Shown: one piece after another, positions 11,626 through 22,991 of the stretch | Numbering within the stretch: the stretch's first letter is position 1 | Layout of the letters: every line of letters begins with the position of its first letter | Assembly (NCBI GenBank): GCA_029641185.1 | Contig: JAPWGK010000002.1 | Span: 2,542,001 to 2,606,000, forward strand | Reading direction: 5' to 3' | Length of the DNA stretch: 64,000 bases | Source: Pseudofabraea citricarpa | Taxonomy: Eukaryota; Ascomycota; Leotiomycetes; Helotiales; Dermateaceae | Translations under genes and position numbers: made by a program | The notes under the pieces: generated by a model | What the model was told of the DNA's origin: nothing | The model's database searches: none | Seen by the model: only the letters and a program-made list of their open reading frames with translations

Positions 11626-13215
11626 TTACTTAGCTCGGTCTCTGTGAGGCTTAGAATCATAGAGCTTCTGGTCTGTAAGGGTAATCTGAGTTTCGACCCA
11701 ACACATGTCGCTTTCAAAAGACCACCACTCACCCATCCATGCAATGATAGGAAGTCGAGACAAAGTCTTGGCCATGGAAGGCTGTCCTGAAGTCCCTTTC
11801 ATCAACTCCTTGACCGAGTAGTCTGTCCCCTTGTACCAGTCATCTGATTCATTGTAATAATCATCATCGTCATCTTCAGTGGCAGAGCGTTTCTCCTTTT
11901 TGCTCTGCAGATCCTGGAGAAAGTATGGGTTGGGACTATCACGTGCCTCCCGGAGGAGGTAGTCGTCAGACTGGACGTCAATAGATTTGTACAACTTCTC
12001 GTAGTTGGCGACTATGCATGCATGTGCAATCTGGAGTTTCATAGATGGCCTAATACGGAGAAGTTCTTCGTACGTGTTTGAGCTGGCATAGGAAGGCCAG
12101 TAAATGCGATAAGGAATATCCTCGTCGGGCGTCTCGTCGGTGATGCGCGAGAGATCGTTGTTCATTATAAACCTGGCATTAATTGCTGATCGTATTTCGG
12201 TTCTTATCCCATGCGATGGATCAAGATCAAAGATCTCTGGTTGGAACGACCAAAATTTGGCAAATGCTGTGTTATGGTAGATACCATGTACGATAAGTTC
12301 AAGTTCATAAGGCACCATCTCTGGACGTCGAAGCCGAACGTATCGATCGATATTCCCACTGTATGCTGCATGGATAATGAGCAGGTCTTTGTTGATGTTG
12401 GGCAGATCTTGCGGCAAGGGAGAGTAGAGCAGCGGAACCCGTAGGTCTGGCACTGGAGTTGGTGGCTCTTCCGACTCATGCTCGTCCATGTTCCAGTCTT
12501 CAGTGATGTTGAAGTAATTCTCTTTCCATTGTTGTGGCTCATAGGATTCGTGGGATCTAGGAATAATAGCATGGTAGTCATCCTGCTGCTCCCACGGAAA
12601 CTCGCGCTTCAAGTCCAGAGACGCCCTCACTGCCGTGTCTGCGTTTAGTCGTGCTCCGGGTTTGGGGTCATCGAGCTTCACGGATCGAGTATAGTCGTCC
12701 ATCACGCTGTACCTTGTTGGAGCTGCCATGATCTCGTCAAAGATCACCATCGAAGAGCCATTCGTCCGATCGCTACCATCTCGCGCTTCTTCCGCAATAG
12801 AGACATCGGGTAAGAGCTCGAGTTCGCGGTATAAGTCGATGTATCCTGCAACAGCGCAAGCTCGACCGACCTGATATCGCATCTGTGGATACTGCCGAGC
12901 AAGCTCCCTATAGGTAGCCTCGTGCGCAACCTCTGGATACCAAATACAGTATGGAAAGTCTTCAGACTCGTGCATCTTGGGTACAACATTGCTCATGATG
13001 CTGCGCGCGTTCAGTGCCCGAGTAAACTGCGGCCGCAGCCCATGAAGCTCGGTGCCAAAGTTATCGTGGTGACGAATGCCGCGAATGATAGCGATTTGGG
13101 TTTCGAGCGCTCCTAGTTCATGGGGCAGTTTTTCTCCTTTCATCGCACCAAGGAAACCCTCCAGGCTGCGATGGTAAAGATGAAGGCGGTCTTCGAGTGA
13201 CGCATCAGATGACAT
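11626..13215 (-). CDS. Uncharacterised fungal protein with internal duplication
   Basis: Single-exon gene. The frame stays open to an ATG at 13443, giving 605 residues, but the extra 76 residues are basic and low in conserved content, so the ATG at 13215 (529 residues, starting MSSDASLEDR) is preferred. The protein contains two related units. Unit one includes IIRGIRHHDNFG, LNARSIMSNV, ATYRELARQYPQMRYQVGRA and EEARDG. Unit two includes IVHGIYHNTAFA, INARFIMNND, NTYEELLRIRPSMKLQIAHA and REARDS. The two units share order and spacing, so they look like a tandem duplication inside the gene. A HAAYSGNIDRYVRLRRP segment before unit two resembles an ankyrin-like helix pair, and an Asp-rich stretch lies near the C-terminus. 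Such proteins recur in Leotiomycetes and Sordariomycetes genomes as hypothetical proteins. I assign no function; no signal peptide or membrane segment is seen. Confidence 0.8.
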   Translation of the reverse strand: MSSDASLEDRLHLYHRSLEGFLGAMKGEKLPHELGALETQIAIIRGIRHHDNFGTELHGLRPQFTRALNARSIMSNVVPKMHESEDFPYCIWYPEVAHEATYRELARQYPQMRYQVGRACAVAGYIDLYRELELLPDVSIAEEARDGSDRTNGSSMVIFDEIMAAPTRYSVMDDYTRSVKLDDPKPGARLNADTAVRASLDLKREFPWEQQDDYHAIIPRSHESYEPQQWKENYFNITEDWNMDEHESEEPPTPVPDLRVPLLYSPLPQDLPNINKDLLIIHAAYSGNIDRYVRLRRPEMVPYELELIVHGIYHNTAFAKFWSFQPEIFDLDPSHGIRTEIRSAINARFIMNNDLSRITDETPDEDIPYRIYWPSYASSNTYEELLRIRPSMKLQIAHACIVANYEKLYKSIDVQSDDYLLREARDSPNPYFLQDLQSKKEKRSATEDDDDDYYNESDDWYKGTDYSVKELMKGTSGQPSMAKTLSRLPIIAWMGEWWSFESDMCWVETQITLTDQKLYDSKPHRDRAK

Positions 13216-13821
13216 TCCAACAGATGAGTTTGTGACCAAGTTATTTGAAAGGAGTCGTCTATGGCGTTTGTGAGAAGTGCTCCTTGAAAACCCAAGTCTT
13301 TCGCCGGATGCTATAATCGAGGTACGGACAGGATTGCGACAGGTGCTTAAGCTTTGATACAGATAAATTGAGGCCAACGAATAAGTGCACAATCGGATGC
13401 GAGAGTACTTTCTTGGGAAATGACGAGAATAACTGCAGAGCATCTCGTTACACTTGATCGCTCAAAAGTTACAAGATCGACTTCGTTTTCAACATCTGGC
13501 TGTGTTTGTTCGTTGAAGACTGGTAAAATAGAGATGGGAAGGGCATTCATTATATCCTACTTATTAACCGCCAGCTCGCTTCGCCTTAAACGTGGCCAAT
13601 CAATCAACTCAGGCCAAGTGACTTTGTATCTCTTCTATCCGAAACTATCCCTGTGAAACACGCCACAGCCTACCTCAAGCACCTTCCTAAATAGCTGATT
13701 CATGTCTTGGATGCTAAAATCCAGGCCCAAAAGTCTTTGTACGTGCCCCACTTATATGTTGGAAAGCCTGATTATCATTTGTTATAGGTATTTAAAGTAA
13801 AATAGTTTAGCATCAACAATC

Positions 13822-13848
13822 CAACATCCCCAACATCCCCAACATCCC
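13822..13848. repeat. 9-bp tandem repeat, three copies
   Basis: Three perfect copies of caacatccc lie between the starts and ends of two minus-strand genes, in otherwise AT-rich spacer (13444-13891) with no coding potential. Confidence 0.85.
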
Positions 13849-13891
13849 CAAAGAAAGAACACTTTGTTTTTCTTCCTGCTGCTGTCAAATT

Positions 13892-14716
13892 TCAATACTC
13901 AAATTCAAGACCCTGCATGAACTTGGTCACATTGAAATCGACAGGCTGACGCTTTTCTGGGAGTTGTAGCGATGGACATTTGACACCCATTTTATTTAAA
14001 AACCGCTTCTGCATGTTAATAGCAAATTCATGTCCTCTCACAGATTCTTGGCCCGCATACTTGTTCATAAACGCACTTATTCTTGCATTCAGGTCAGGGT
14101 GCGTAGCTTTGAACCTGTTAAAGTTAACCCTCTCGTATGTAGCCCCATTCGAATAGCTTTCCGTTATTGTTGGAAATTCGATGCCAGGAAACTCCTTTCG
14201 CAAATCCATGAACGCGAACCTTAGAGAGCTCTCCCGCCTAGCATGCCATACATCCTTGCTTGATCTTGTTGCCTCATCCAGATAGTAATTGACCTCGTCT
14301 AGGATTGTAGTGGCTTTGAGCTCCCGGGCACGATTACCAAGCAGTTCGAAGATCGAGCTATATCTTTGCGACCCTTTGACAATTCGATCAAACTTTGCGG
14401 AATCTTTTCGGTTTGCTGGATAATTTGAAGCGATACCACTATCTGACAAGTACTTCGCCATAGACATCCGATCGAATGAGTCTCCGGACTGGGGGAGAAT
14501 TGGTACATTTTCTCGTTCGTTGACATATTGAAGGAATTTAGCGAAGTTGCATTCGTTGCAGAAACGGGCAACTATCCTGTCTCCAGGGGCGACTCCAGCA
14601 CGTAATTCCGCTAGTTGAACTTTCCGGATTGTGATTAGCTCCAAGGCTGCACGAATGCCTCCAGCATCGACGTATACCACGAGATACCATACGAGTAAAA
14701 AGACAAATGACTTCAT
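13892..14716 (-). CDS. Secreted hypothetical protein
   Basis: Single exon, 274 residues, ATG at 14716. The first about 18 residues (MKSFVFLLVWYLVVYVDA) form a clear signal peptide with a plausible cleavage after VDA. The mature part is basic and mostly helical in composition, with few cysteines (CNEC near residue 53 and a C-terminal CPS), so it is not a classical cysteine-knot effector. Motifs such as RFCNECNFAKFLQYV, DLRKEFPG and ATYERVNFNRF are visible, but I recognise no named domain. The DLRKEFP block is reminiscent of DLKREFP in the neighbouring gene at 11626-13215, though the proteins do not obviously align elsewhere. It could be a secreted effector or an extracellular protein of unknown role. 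Confidence 0.75.
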   Translation of the reverse strand: MKSFVFLLVWYLVVYVDAGGIRAALELITIRKVQLAELRAGVAPGDRIVARFCNECNFAKFLQYVNERENVPILPQSGDSFDRMSMAKYLSDSGIASNYPANRKDSAKFDRIVKGSQRYSSIFELLGNRARELKATTILDEVNYYLDEATRSSKDVWHARRESSLRFAFMDLRKEFPGIEFPTITESYSNGATYERVNFNRFKATHPDLNARISAFMNKYAGQESVRGHEFAINMQKRFLNKMGVKCPSLQLPEKRQPVDFNVTKFMQGLEFEY

Positions 14717-16273
14717 GATTATCGAATTTGAAACTTGTCAGGAACGATGTGTGACGATTATGACGAGATAGAACTGTTACACAATTTCGAAGAATTATGG
14801 TTTGGAATGGTCGTTGCTTGAGACGTCTGCAAGGCGTGAATGCAAGGTACAACTCAGAGACCAGTTTGACAAAGAAATGTCGCGAAGCAGCGGGAAATAA
14901 ATCAGTGAAGTATTTGCCAAAAGAAGGTGGGAAAATGAGATTCGACCGACGAGCCAGAGAATTAACATGCTCGTCTTAAAAGAGAAAGAAGGATGAAATA
15001 GCACCAGAGCGCGAGGTTTCCCTTATTAGAAATTCTCCCCAAAGATAATTCCTCCTATTCTTGACACCCAGTGCTTGCCTGGATAAATTCACCTATGCAC
15101 AAGCTTAGAGATTCCGTCTCTCGGCATAACTATTTTAAGCTAGCTGCAGTTTCGATTAATTTGTTCGTCCTGTAGGCACAGAAAGCAATATTGTATGCCT
15201 ATTGCAACCATCCGAAAGGCCCGACCCGTGGTCTCACCCGGGAGCCAAGCGTGAAATCGTACGTCGCAACATTTTGATGTAGTCCAAAACGGCGGTTCCT
15301 GCATCGGTCGGTACAGTTCCAGGCAGGAACAGGGAGTTTGCTTCTCGCTTATAGCCTATTTTCACGCGGAGGATTTACCCGAGAGAGGTCCAAGGGGGGA
15401 AACAATGGAGTATTAAATAAGGTTATCTACCTTGATACTTCATATCAGCCTAGAACTTGATGCTACCTGCTCTTTATGGTTGTAACTGCATCTCTCGTAT
15501 CGTAGGGTCCGACGAGAATTTCCTGCTCGCGTGTCGCTCAAAGCATTGGACATCTCTCCAAGCCACAGAATCCAACAAACAAAAATCCAACATCCGGAAG
15601 AACATTACTAGCTTTATTGGTTTTTCTTGGGGAATTATGTCGGGCCTAGATCATCTTTAGGATGGTCCGGAGCAATGTTGTTCACGAGAACCCTCCAGTG
15701 AGGCGTCGCCGTTATCCTTGGAAGTAATTCTCTTAGATTAAAGTCTCTCAGGGCTTGAGACCCAGACTCTCGGGTCCAGCAGCAATTTTATCCTCAGGGG
15801 AGGTAGCCTAAAGATGAGCATCTCGAAAGTTCGGCTTTCTGCGAGCTTTCTAGCCATAGCCATCTCTAGTTAAAAATAAAATTTACTGTGCGAGATACAC
15901 AAGGGCTGTATGAGGGTTAACCGATGAGATTTTATGCTCACATGCGTCTCTATGAGTCTCAGTTCTCTAGCGGGGTGGTGACGAAGAAAAGGATCAGTGT
16001 TCTGTGTCCTGACACTTGGTAGCATTTAAGTCTGCTCATTCCCTCGCCTGAACTTATCATGGCTTTTCGTGACATGTCTTAAATCTTCACTCCTTCCGAT
16101 GTCCCGTTTCTGTCCGTTCAGGATCTGATGTGTTTTTCGATCCAAGTAAGCGTTTCATGCCAGAGTAACTGGTACTGGTTTACCCTATACTTATTGTAAT
16201 ATTACTAATATAGCCAATCCGAATGAATAAGTCTTTATAGCCATAGCGTTACCTCCCTTAAAGCTTATCAGCA
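14717..16273. other. Long spacer without recognisable gene
   Basis: About 1.5 kb separating a minus-strand and a plus-strand gene, so it should carry both promoters. Short frames occur (for example around 15457-15660), but none has conserved motifs, good codon use or plausible splice partners. No tRNA or repeat array was recognised. Confidence 0.5.
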
Positions 16274-19200
16274 GTGATGCAGCCACTCACTTCTATCCTG
16301 GTTATCCTGTTGGGATCAAATCTCTTTCTTGTTGGACATGCGAATCCACTCTTCGGGCACTACTCCTCACAAGCAGCTAGTGTTTCTGCCGCATCAATAT
16401 CAGGATCTCCCGTCAACTCAACCGCTAGGAATGGAACTTTTACATTCTTAAGAAGTTCCGGAAGTTCAAGAAGTTCCAGAAGTCTACAGACTTATGAGCC
16501 CCACGGTTTGGTTTCAAGTACTACACTCTCAGCATCTCAGACCCAAGAACTTCCCATCACAGCAAACAACCCATCTTCCACGGAAAGGGCCTCGCCCGAG
16601 TTACATAGCAGACCTTCGGGTCTTAATGGCTCGAATGGAACAGATGCATACCTTGTCAAAGCCACGACATCCTCAAATCTGGAACCGCAGGTTTCTGGAA
16701 TGCCCTCAAACTTTACAAGAGCGAATACAACATATGTATATGCAGCAAAGACTGCGTCACTCTCCAGGTTCCCAGCACAAGTATCTGGAGCATTTTTCAA
16801 TTCCAGCATCACGAATGGGACCTTTGGCCATGCATCTCAAAACTTTTCCTTGATCTACCCAGCACCACCTCGTGTCTTTGGGGATCGATTTGTTCCCGCG
16901 GTATCTAATGAGGATTCCAGCTACTCGCTACAGAATCTCTCAACTCCACACCCGTCAGCGATAGCTAATGGGAGTTGGGCTGGTCCAACACAGCAGTCCT
17001 CTTCCAGCTCAGCGGCAGCTGAGGTAGAAAAACCAAAGATGGTGTTTGCGCATTTTATGGTAAAGCTCTCCCAGGTTATTGTCACGGATTCATTAACAAT
17101 TAACGCAGGTGGGGAATGTGCATTCGTGGTCGATTGACGACTGGAAATCCGACATGCGCAAAGCCCAAGCAGCCCACATCGATGCATTTGCCCTGAACAT
17201 GGCAGCAGACGACAAGAAGAATCTGGAGAGTGTGTCGCTTGCTTTTAGCGCTGCCACCGATCTGGGCTTCAAGCTTGTCTTCTCATTCGACTATGCTGGT
17301 GGAGGGCCGTGGAATATCAACATCGTTATCGTCTTTCTTCTTGAGTTTTCGTCCCGCCCAGCATATTACCATTATAACGGCAAGCCTTTTGTGTCTACCT
17401 TCGAGGGTCCTGACAATGCTGCTGATTGGGTCACCATCAAGGACCTGGTCCCGTGCTTCTTTATCCCAGATTGGTCTTCGAAGGGTGCCAAAGATGCTAT
17501 GCAGTTGGGAGGAGGTGTGGCTGATGGCCTGTTCAGCTGGGCAGCCTGGCCATGGGGAAACACAGGTCAGCATAATAATTTCTCACTCGGTTGTCTCTTT
17601 TGCAAGAAAGCGGTGGTGCAAGCCTCTTCATTTCTGGTCACTGACAAATTCTCGTCTTTTCCCCATCCAGCACGGATTCGGCTAATTTTAGGTCACAGAT
17701 ATGAATACATACGTGGACGCATCTTACGATGAGTATCTGAAGGGAAAACCATACATGATGCCTGTTTCGCCGTGGTTCTTTACGAATCTGCCTGGGTACG
17801 ACGGCAAGAATTGGGTGTGGCGTGGCGATGATCTCTGGCATGATCGCTGGGCCGAGACGTTGGTAGTGCAGCCTCATTTTGTCCAGATCATCAGCTGGAA
17901 CGATTATGGAGAATCTCACTACATCGGTCCACTGGGCGACAGAGCGTATGGCGCCTTCAGTACTGGCCTCGCCCCTTATAACTATGTGCTTGATATGCCG
18001 CATGATGGTGTACGTTTTCCCCAATTCCCGCTCTTGTTACGTCGCTTATCTGACTAATTTTGAATGTCTAAGTGGCGTGATATCCTTCCATTCGCAATCG
18101 ACCTTTACAAACACAATACGGCATCCTTTACTAACGAGGTCTTGGTTACGTGGTATCGTAAGCACCCCGGTGCTGCGTGTTCTACTGGTACGTCTAGCTA
18201 AATGAGGTTCCTGTACACCTCCCAGAGTCCAATGCTCTAAGCGGATCATTTCATCAGGTTTCATTCTAGTTCAGCTCGTGCAAATCTCTGAATGCTAACT
18301 CAATCAAAAGGTGGCACATCAGGGAGCACGGCGAGTCAGCTTCTCATCGAGTTCCAACCTTCAGCCGTCTCACAAGATATGATTTTCTACTCAGCTCTGC
18401 TCGGATCGGAAGCAGCAGTAAGCGTTTCCATCGGTGGAGTAAATCTCGGTGGCTCATTCCAAGACAAACCAAGTGGTGGAGTGGGTCTTTATCACGGTAG
18501 CGTGGCGACAGGTGGGCGTACGGGGGCCGTTGTAGTATCTGTGAAGTCTATGAAAGTTAATGGGAAGTCCATAACTACCACTTGCGAGCAAGGGATTCAA
18601 AATTGGAATGCCTGGGTTGGATCTGCCTCTTCAGGTGCCATGGCTGCTAAAACGCCCGCCCTAGCCGTTGACAAGCAAGAGTGTATCTTGGGGACGGCCC
18701 CGGGCATCTTCGCTGAGATCTGTACTTTTACCTGTGCGTATGGCTATTGTCCCCTTGGAGCATGTCAATGTTTAGCCCTAGGCGCTCCAGTAACGAAGCC
18801 GCCGTCTACGGGCATCAAAGGTGCGTTTTAGCTGTGACTGTGATGGGTTCCTCCGTTTGGCGCTGAGTCAAGCGGCACCATCAAAGATCTAGTTCGATCA
18901 TTTGGACTAACAGCGATTTAATTCTAGGATACCCCGCGGTTGGAATGAGTGCCAGTTTCGAAGGGCTGTGCAATTTTGCCTGCAACCTTGGGAAATGCCC
19001 GACCGATGTGTGCGGAACTGTCTTGGTTCTTCCCTTTACCATCTTTCCATCTTCTCCATTCTTGCCTCCAGCGTGCAGGTCTGGCACAGCGGTCGGTCGA
19101 TGGGAGGGCCTTTGCAGTTTTGCATGTAACTTCGGATACTGCCCGATCAATACGTGTACGTGCACGTCAACGGGTGTCCTGATCCTTCCACCAGACAGCG

Positions 19201-20531
19201 ATGCTGAGAAGAAAGGATACCCACTCAACGGCTTGCCTGATAGCGGCTTGTGCAATTTTGCTTGCAGCCGTGGCTGGTGTCCGTCAGATGTCTGTACACT
19301 AGATGAGGCAAGCTCCGGAGACGACGAGGATCTCGAAGATATCGATCCCAGCTTGTATTTGGAGTCTTGCGATGATGCATACGACAGTCTCGATGCCATC
19401 GAAGCGGCCGGTACCGAAATCCCATCTCATTGCCTTGACAAGTACATTGTGGTGCTTCAAGCAAAGGAACTAGCCACGGCCATCTCAGACTACCAGGCTC
19501 TCATGGCGGCCAATTACGACGAGAAATTCGAGACCTATTCTAGCTATACGGCGGATCTCGTCTGGCCTTCGATTGTGGCATTCATGGAAGCAAACGGCCG
19601 GAACTACTTCTCTTGTTTCTACACCCAGAAGAAAATCTGCTGTACTGACTGTACCAATGCGGGATGTAGAGATCCCGACAACTGCGAAGCTGCGCCGTGT
19701 GTAGGTATTGGCGAGAGGAAGGCCGTCGAATGTCCGAAGCAAGTCATATCCATCGGCGATCTCGCTCCTCAGCCGTACGACTATATTTTCATCATGAACG
19801 ATCAGGATGGGTTTGAGAAGGAGCTGGAAGAGAAGTATGGGGTATCTACCTCCTGGTTGGTATATACGAGGTATAAGGCCTGGGCAGCCCAAGGTTGTTG
19901 GCAGCAGCCTGACCCGACAGATGACTGCTATGTTTGGTGGTCTAATTTCCCCATGGCAGCAGCCTCTATTACTGTGCCAGATCCAAAAGATGTCTTCCAG
20001 AGGTCCTTGAGTGATCTGGCTGCACTGCAAGAATCTCTTCTGGATGCAGCACTGCCAGAAGGACTTCAGTGGTATGCCGAGAGCACAAGTGATGTTGCAG
20101 ATGCTGCGACCATGCCGGTAGCGATGGCTTCTAATGCCGTGGCGTTGATGAAGGCGGTAGCCAAGAAAGCGGACGAGATCAAAGAAGCAGAGAAGAAGGA
20201 GATGATCATCCTTTTCGCAACGAGCTTCCTGATGTTCATCCCGATTGTTGGCTCGGGCGCTCAAGGGGTTGGGTTCGCTACTCTCGGAAACATCATTCGA
20301 ATGGCAGGAGCTGCGGCAGATACCGCGCTGGGAATCTGGGGAATCGTACAGGATCCGACCAGTGCTGTATTTGTCATTTTTGCTGCCCTTTTTGGCCTGC
20401 GGGACTACTCGAAAGCTTCTGCAAAGAGGCGGAGTATGTCTGACCTTGAATTGAACGCTCTGGGAAAGGATATCGCTGGGCCGATGCGGAGAGTGAATGA
20501 TATGAAAAATAATTATTATTGTAAGATGTAA
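16274..20531 (+). CDS. Secreted GH71 alpha-1,3-glucanase with four Cys-rich repeats and a long C-terminal module
   Basis: Six exons: 16274-17059, 17109-17565, 17699-18009, 18073-18187, 18311-18820 and 18928-20531 (1260 residues, all introns GT-AG). A signal peptide is followed by about 225 Ser/Thr/Asn-rich residues with many N-glycosylation sequons. The GH71 (mutanase) domain begins at KMVFAHFMVGNVHSW and includes FALNM, FKLVFSFDYAG, PFVSTFEGP, FSWAAWPWG, PYMMPVSPWF and IISWNDYGESHYIGP. These enzymes hydrolyse alpha-1,3-glucan of fungal cell walls. A jelly-roll-like segment follows, then four short repeats of the type LCxFACxxGxCPxxxC (about 18670-18775, 18955-19010, 19105-19160, 19240-19300), similar to the C-terminal modules (CBM24-like) of mutanases. 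The last about 400 residues contain CCTDC, DDCYVWWSNFP, VPDPKDVF and a hydrophobic FLMFIPIVGSGAQ with GIVQDP, which I recall from killer-toxin-like GH18 chitinases. Host wall remodelling or attack on other fungi are both possible. Confidence 0.88.
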
Positions 20532-21726
20532 GACTGAAGACGAGGAATAGAATTGAGATAGAGTTACCCATACCGTCGCATTGTATTTTCTCATATGATA
20601 CAGTGTCTTATGGTTGCCCCTTCTTCTGAGATACATCAAACTTTATGAATATTAGCCCTTCAACCCAATTGATCTGAATATACTGATTAAGCTGCTCGTG
20701 TTATAGCTTCACGCACGACTTGAAATTAGAAGACGTGTTGAATATCAACGACCGCTATAACTCAGTGCCAAAAATCTAACTCATGAGTTAGAGCCTCAAC
20801 TTAACTTAACTTAACTAAAGCCTCAATTACTAAACTCAACTCAAACTCAACGTAAACTAGGGGCATATTCTCGGATAAAGTTATCCTATCCCGATACAAA
20901 CTATTTTTACCCGAATTTATTCCTAATATGGCTAGATCGACGGAGCAGTCTTATAGGCATTAGTAGTATCCTATAATTTATCACATAACATACTGATTGA
21001 GCTAGCAGCGTCAGAGAATATCTACGGTTGGAATAACTGGAGGTTTAGTTTATATTACTTGGAGAAGATAAGGCCCACAAAGAATAAAGGGTTTGGAAAG
21101 TTGTGTTTAACAGAGCCTTGGTAAGAAGTAACCGAGCATGGTAATAGTGGAATATATTGAGGTATGCACGAGAAGGATTGGATTTTCTAATTCTAACCAC
21201 GAACTGAGGGTTCATATGGATACCAGATTGAGCGGTAATACGAAAACCGAATGGCCTTTACATTTATCCTAACATTGATTTTCTAGAATGACCAACTTAG
21301 TCCGGAAGCCGGCTAGTAGTTTCCGGCGCTAATCCTAATACTCCTTGAACGCTTCGCATGCGAATCGATTCCACTGAAAACCGCTTAGGCTTAAAACCAT
21401 CAACTTATTTTCCAAATCGTGTATCGCCTCTCCTTCTTAAACCTATATAATACCTTTGATATTAGCGATGGGTATAGAAATTAGTCGACAATTGAATGCG
21501 CACCTTTCATCAGCTTGTTCTATGCTAGCGGTGCTAAGACTGTTGACTATGTTTTGCTCAAAGATCCGAAAGTATACTTCTTCAAAGCAATTAAGAAAGA
21601 TAGCGACTTATAGCATTATAGTTTATCGATTGTCTAGCTGATGCCTGGAAGCAATTACCGCAGAATTCAAGACAGAAGCTCCTAGGAAAACTAGGTCACA
21701 AATCTAAGTCTTCGAAAAGGCACCGG
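20532..21726. other. AT-rich spacer with short direct repeats
   Basis: AT-rich sequence with a taact/cttaa-type repeat cluster (about 20790-20850, ttaacttaacttaacttaa) and several long A/T runs. There is no coding frame with conserved content. It resembles degraded repetitive DNA, possibly a mutated transposon relic, but no terminal repeats or transposase motif can be seen. Confidence 0.45.
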
Positions 21727-22991
21727 ATGTGGAATGCGAAAACAAACTCGAACGACCCCATTAAGATCAACGACACTATCAAACGTCTTTTGCCGTTATG
21801 GAAATCAAAACCTTCAATGTTTTTTCATCAGTCTTCAATTGAGGCACGCTTCGAGAGTGAGCTTCCCGCTCAAATATATCTGTACCTGCGTCATCTTAAG
21901 GAAGTCCGCTCTATTGACACCGTTCGGTGGAGATTCCTCTTGTCAGCCTTTTGTCAATTGAAAGCAGACTTTGGTAAGAAGCATCTTCACTCTGGAACTC
22001 AAGGTGACTTCGTGGGTATAATCCGCCTATCGGGTTTGGTTCAAGATACAGACAAGGAGATCTCGAACAATTGTACGACATGGGCTAATGCAGGAGGGAG
22101 ATATGATGTGCTGGCTGAAGGTTTAGGTGGGCGTGGAGTCTTTTTCTTACTCCCAGACGATATTCCTCGAAACATGTAAGTTCTTACTATCACGCAAGAT
22201 CTGACATTGGTGCTAACAACAGCTGTTGTTGGGAACACGAAATGCCCAGGAAAGGAGATAATCATGACAAGATGGTCCAGTCTCTCAAGAACAGAGGCAT
22301 TAGTACAGAAGCGCAAGCTACAGAAGCCCACGACGTGGCAGACACAATATGGGAATATCTGCGAGGAACTATAGATAGATGGATACAATATCAACCAACC
22401 CCGCCGACGACCCTTCAGTTCCCGCCAGGGTACTCGGACACGAGTCGCCATGTAGACAATGAAGTCCCCAGGCCAGGGAATACCTGCCAGCCTTTACCAG
22501 CGTCCGCTTTCTTAACGAATGATTCGGCCAACATACAAGACACGAGTGAGTTTTTGAATGCCGTTACTACTCGAAGATCTCATTCTGATAGATGTTTCGA
22601 ATAGGTCACAGTATAAGGGGGCTAGAGGTTTTGACACAAGCTGCTACAGGCATCCCTTCTAGTAAGTTTTAAAAGTATTATAGCTGGGCGGCACTGACTT
22701 TAAATAGCACAGCAAGCTAGATCGTCAAATCGGAATGAGAACACTTCAGATTTCGATCAACCTGCTATGCGCCCATTCGATATTTCTGGATTAGTTTCTC
22801 CTTCGCAAACTTTCGATTCCTCAACATTTATTTCCCCCGTCTATGACCTTTCCTTACTTCTTCCACAAGAAACATATGACCAATCTATATTCAATGACAT
22901 GAACTATGAGTTCTTGATGCCTCAAAACCCTGTATTTGACCCTTCTGGGATGCTTACGCACCTATCAGAGTCCCTCACGCCTCCACAATAA
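21727..22991 (+). CDS. Uncharacterised fungal protein (four exons)
   Basis: Exons 21727-22175, 22223-22545, 22605-22661 and 22708-22991 join in frame through three GT-AG introns of 47, 59 and 46 nt to give 370 residues. Exon one encodes a compact domain with KRLLPLWKSKPSMFF, PAQIYLYLRHLKEV, FCQLKADFGKKHL, NCTTWANAGGRYDVLA and GGRGVFFLLPDDIPR. The WANAGGRYD…GGxGVxFLLPDD pattern recurs in hypothetical proteins of filamentous ascomycetes. The middle is polar and helical. The C-terminal third is rich in Ser, Phe, Pro and Asp with no predicted fold, as in some transcription-associated proteins. There is no signal peptide or membrane segment. Exon three is only 57 nt. Function is unknown; an additional upstream exon cannot be excluded. 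Confidence 0.68.

Noticed and set aside
19485..20639. 384-codon minus-strand frame
   Set aside because: It lies antisense to the last GH71 exon, which has clear domain motifs; the antisense product shows no family motif and odd composition (Arg/His/Ser-rich).
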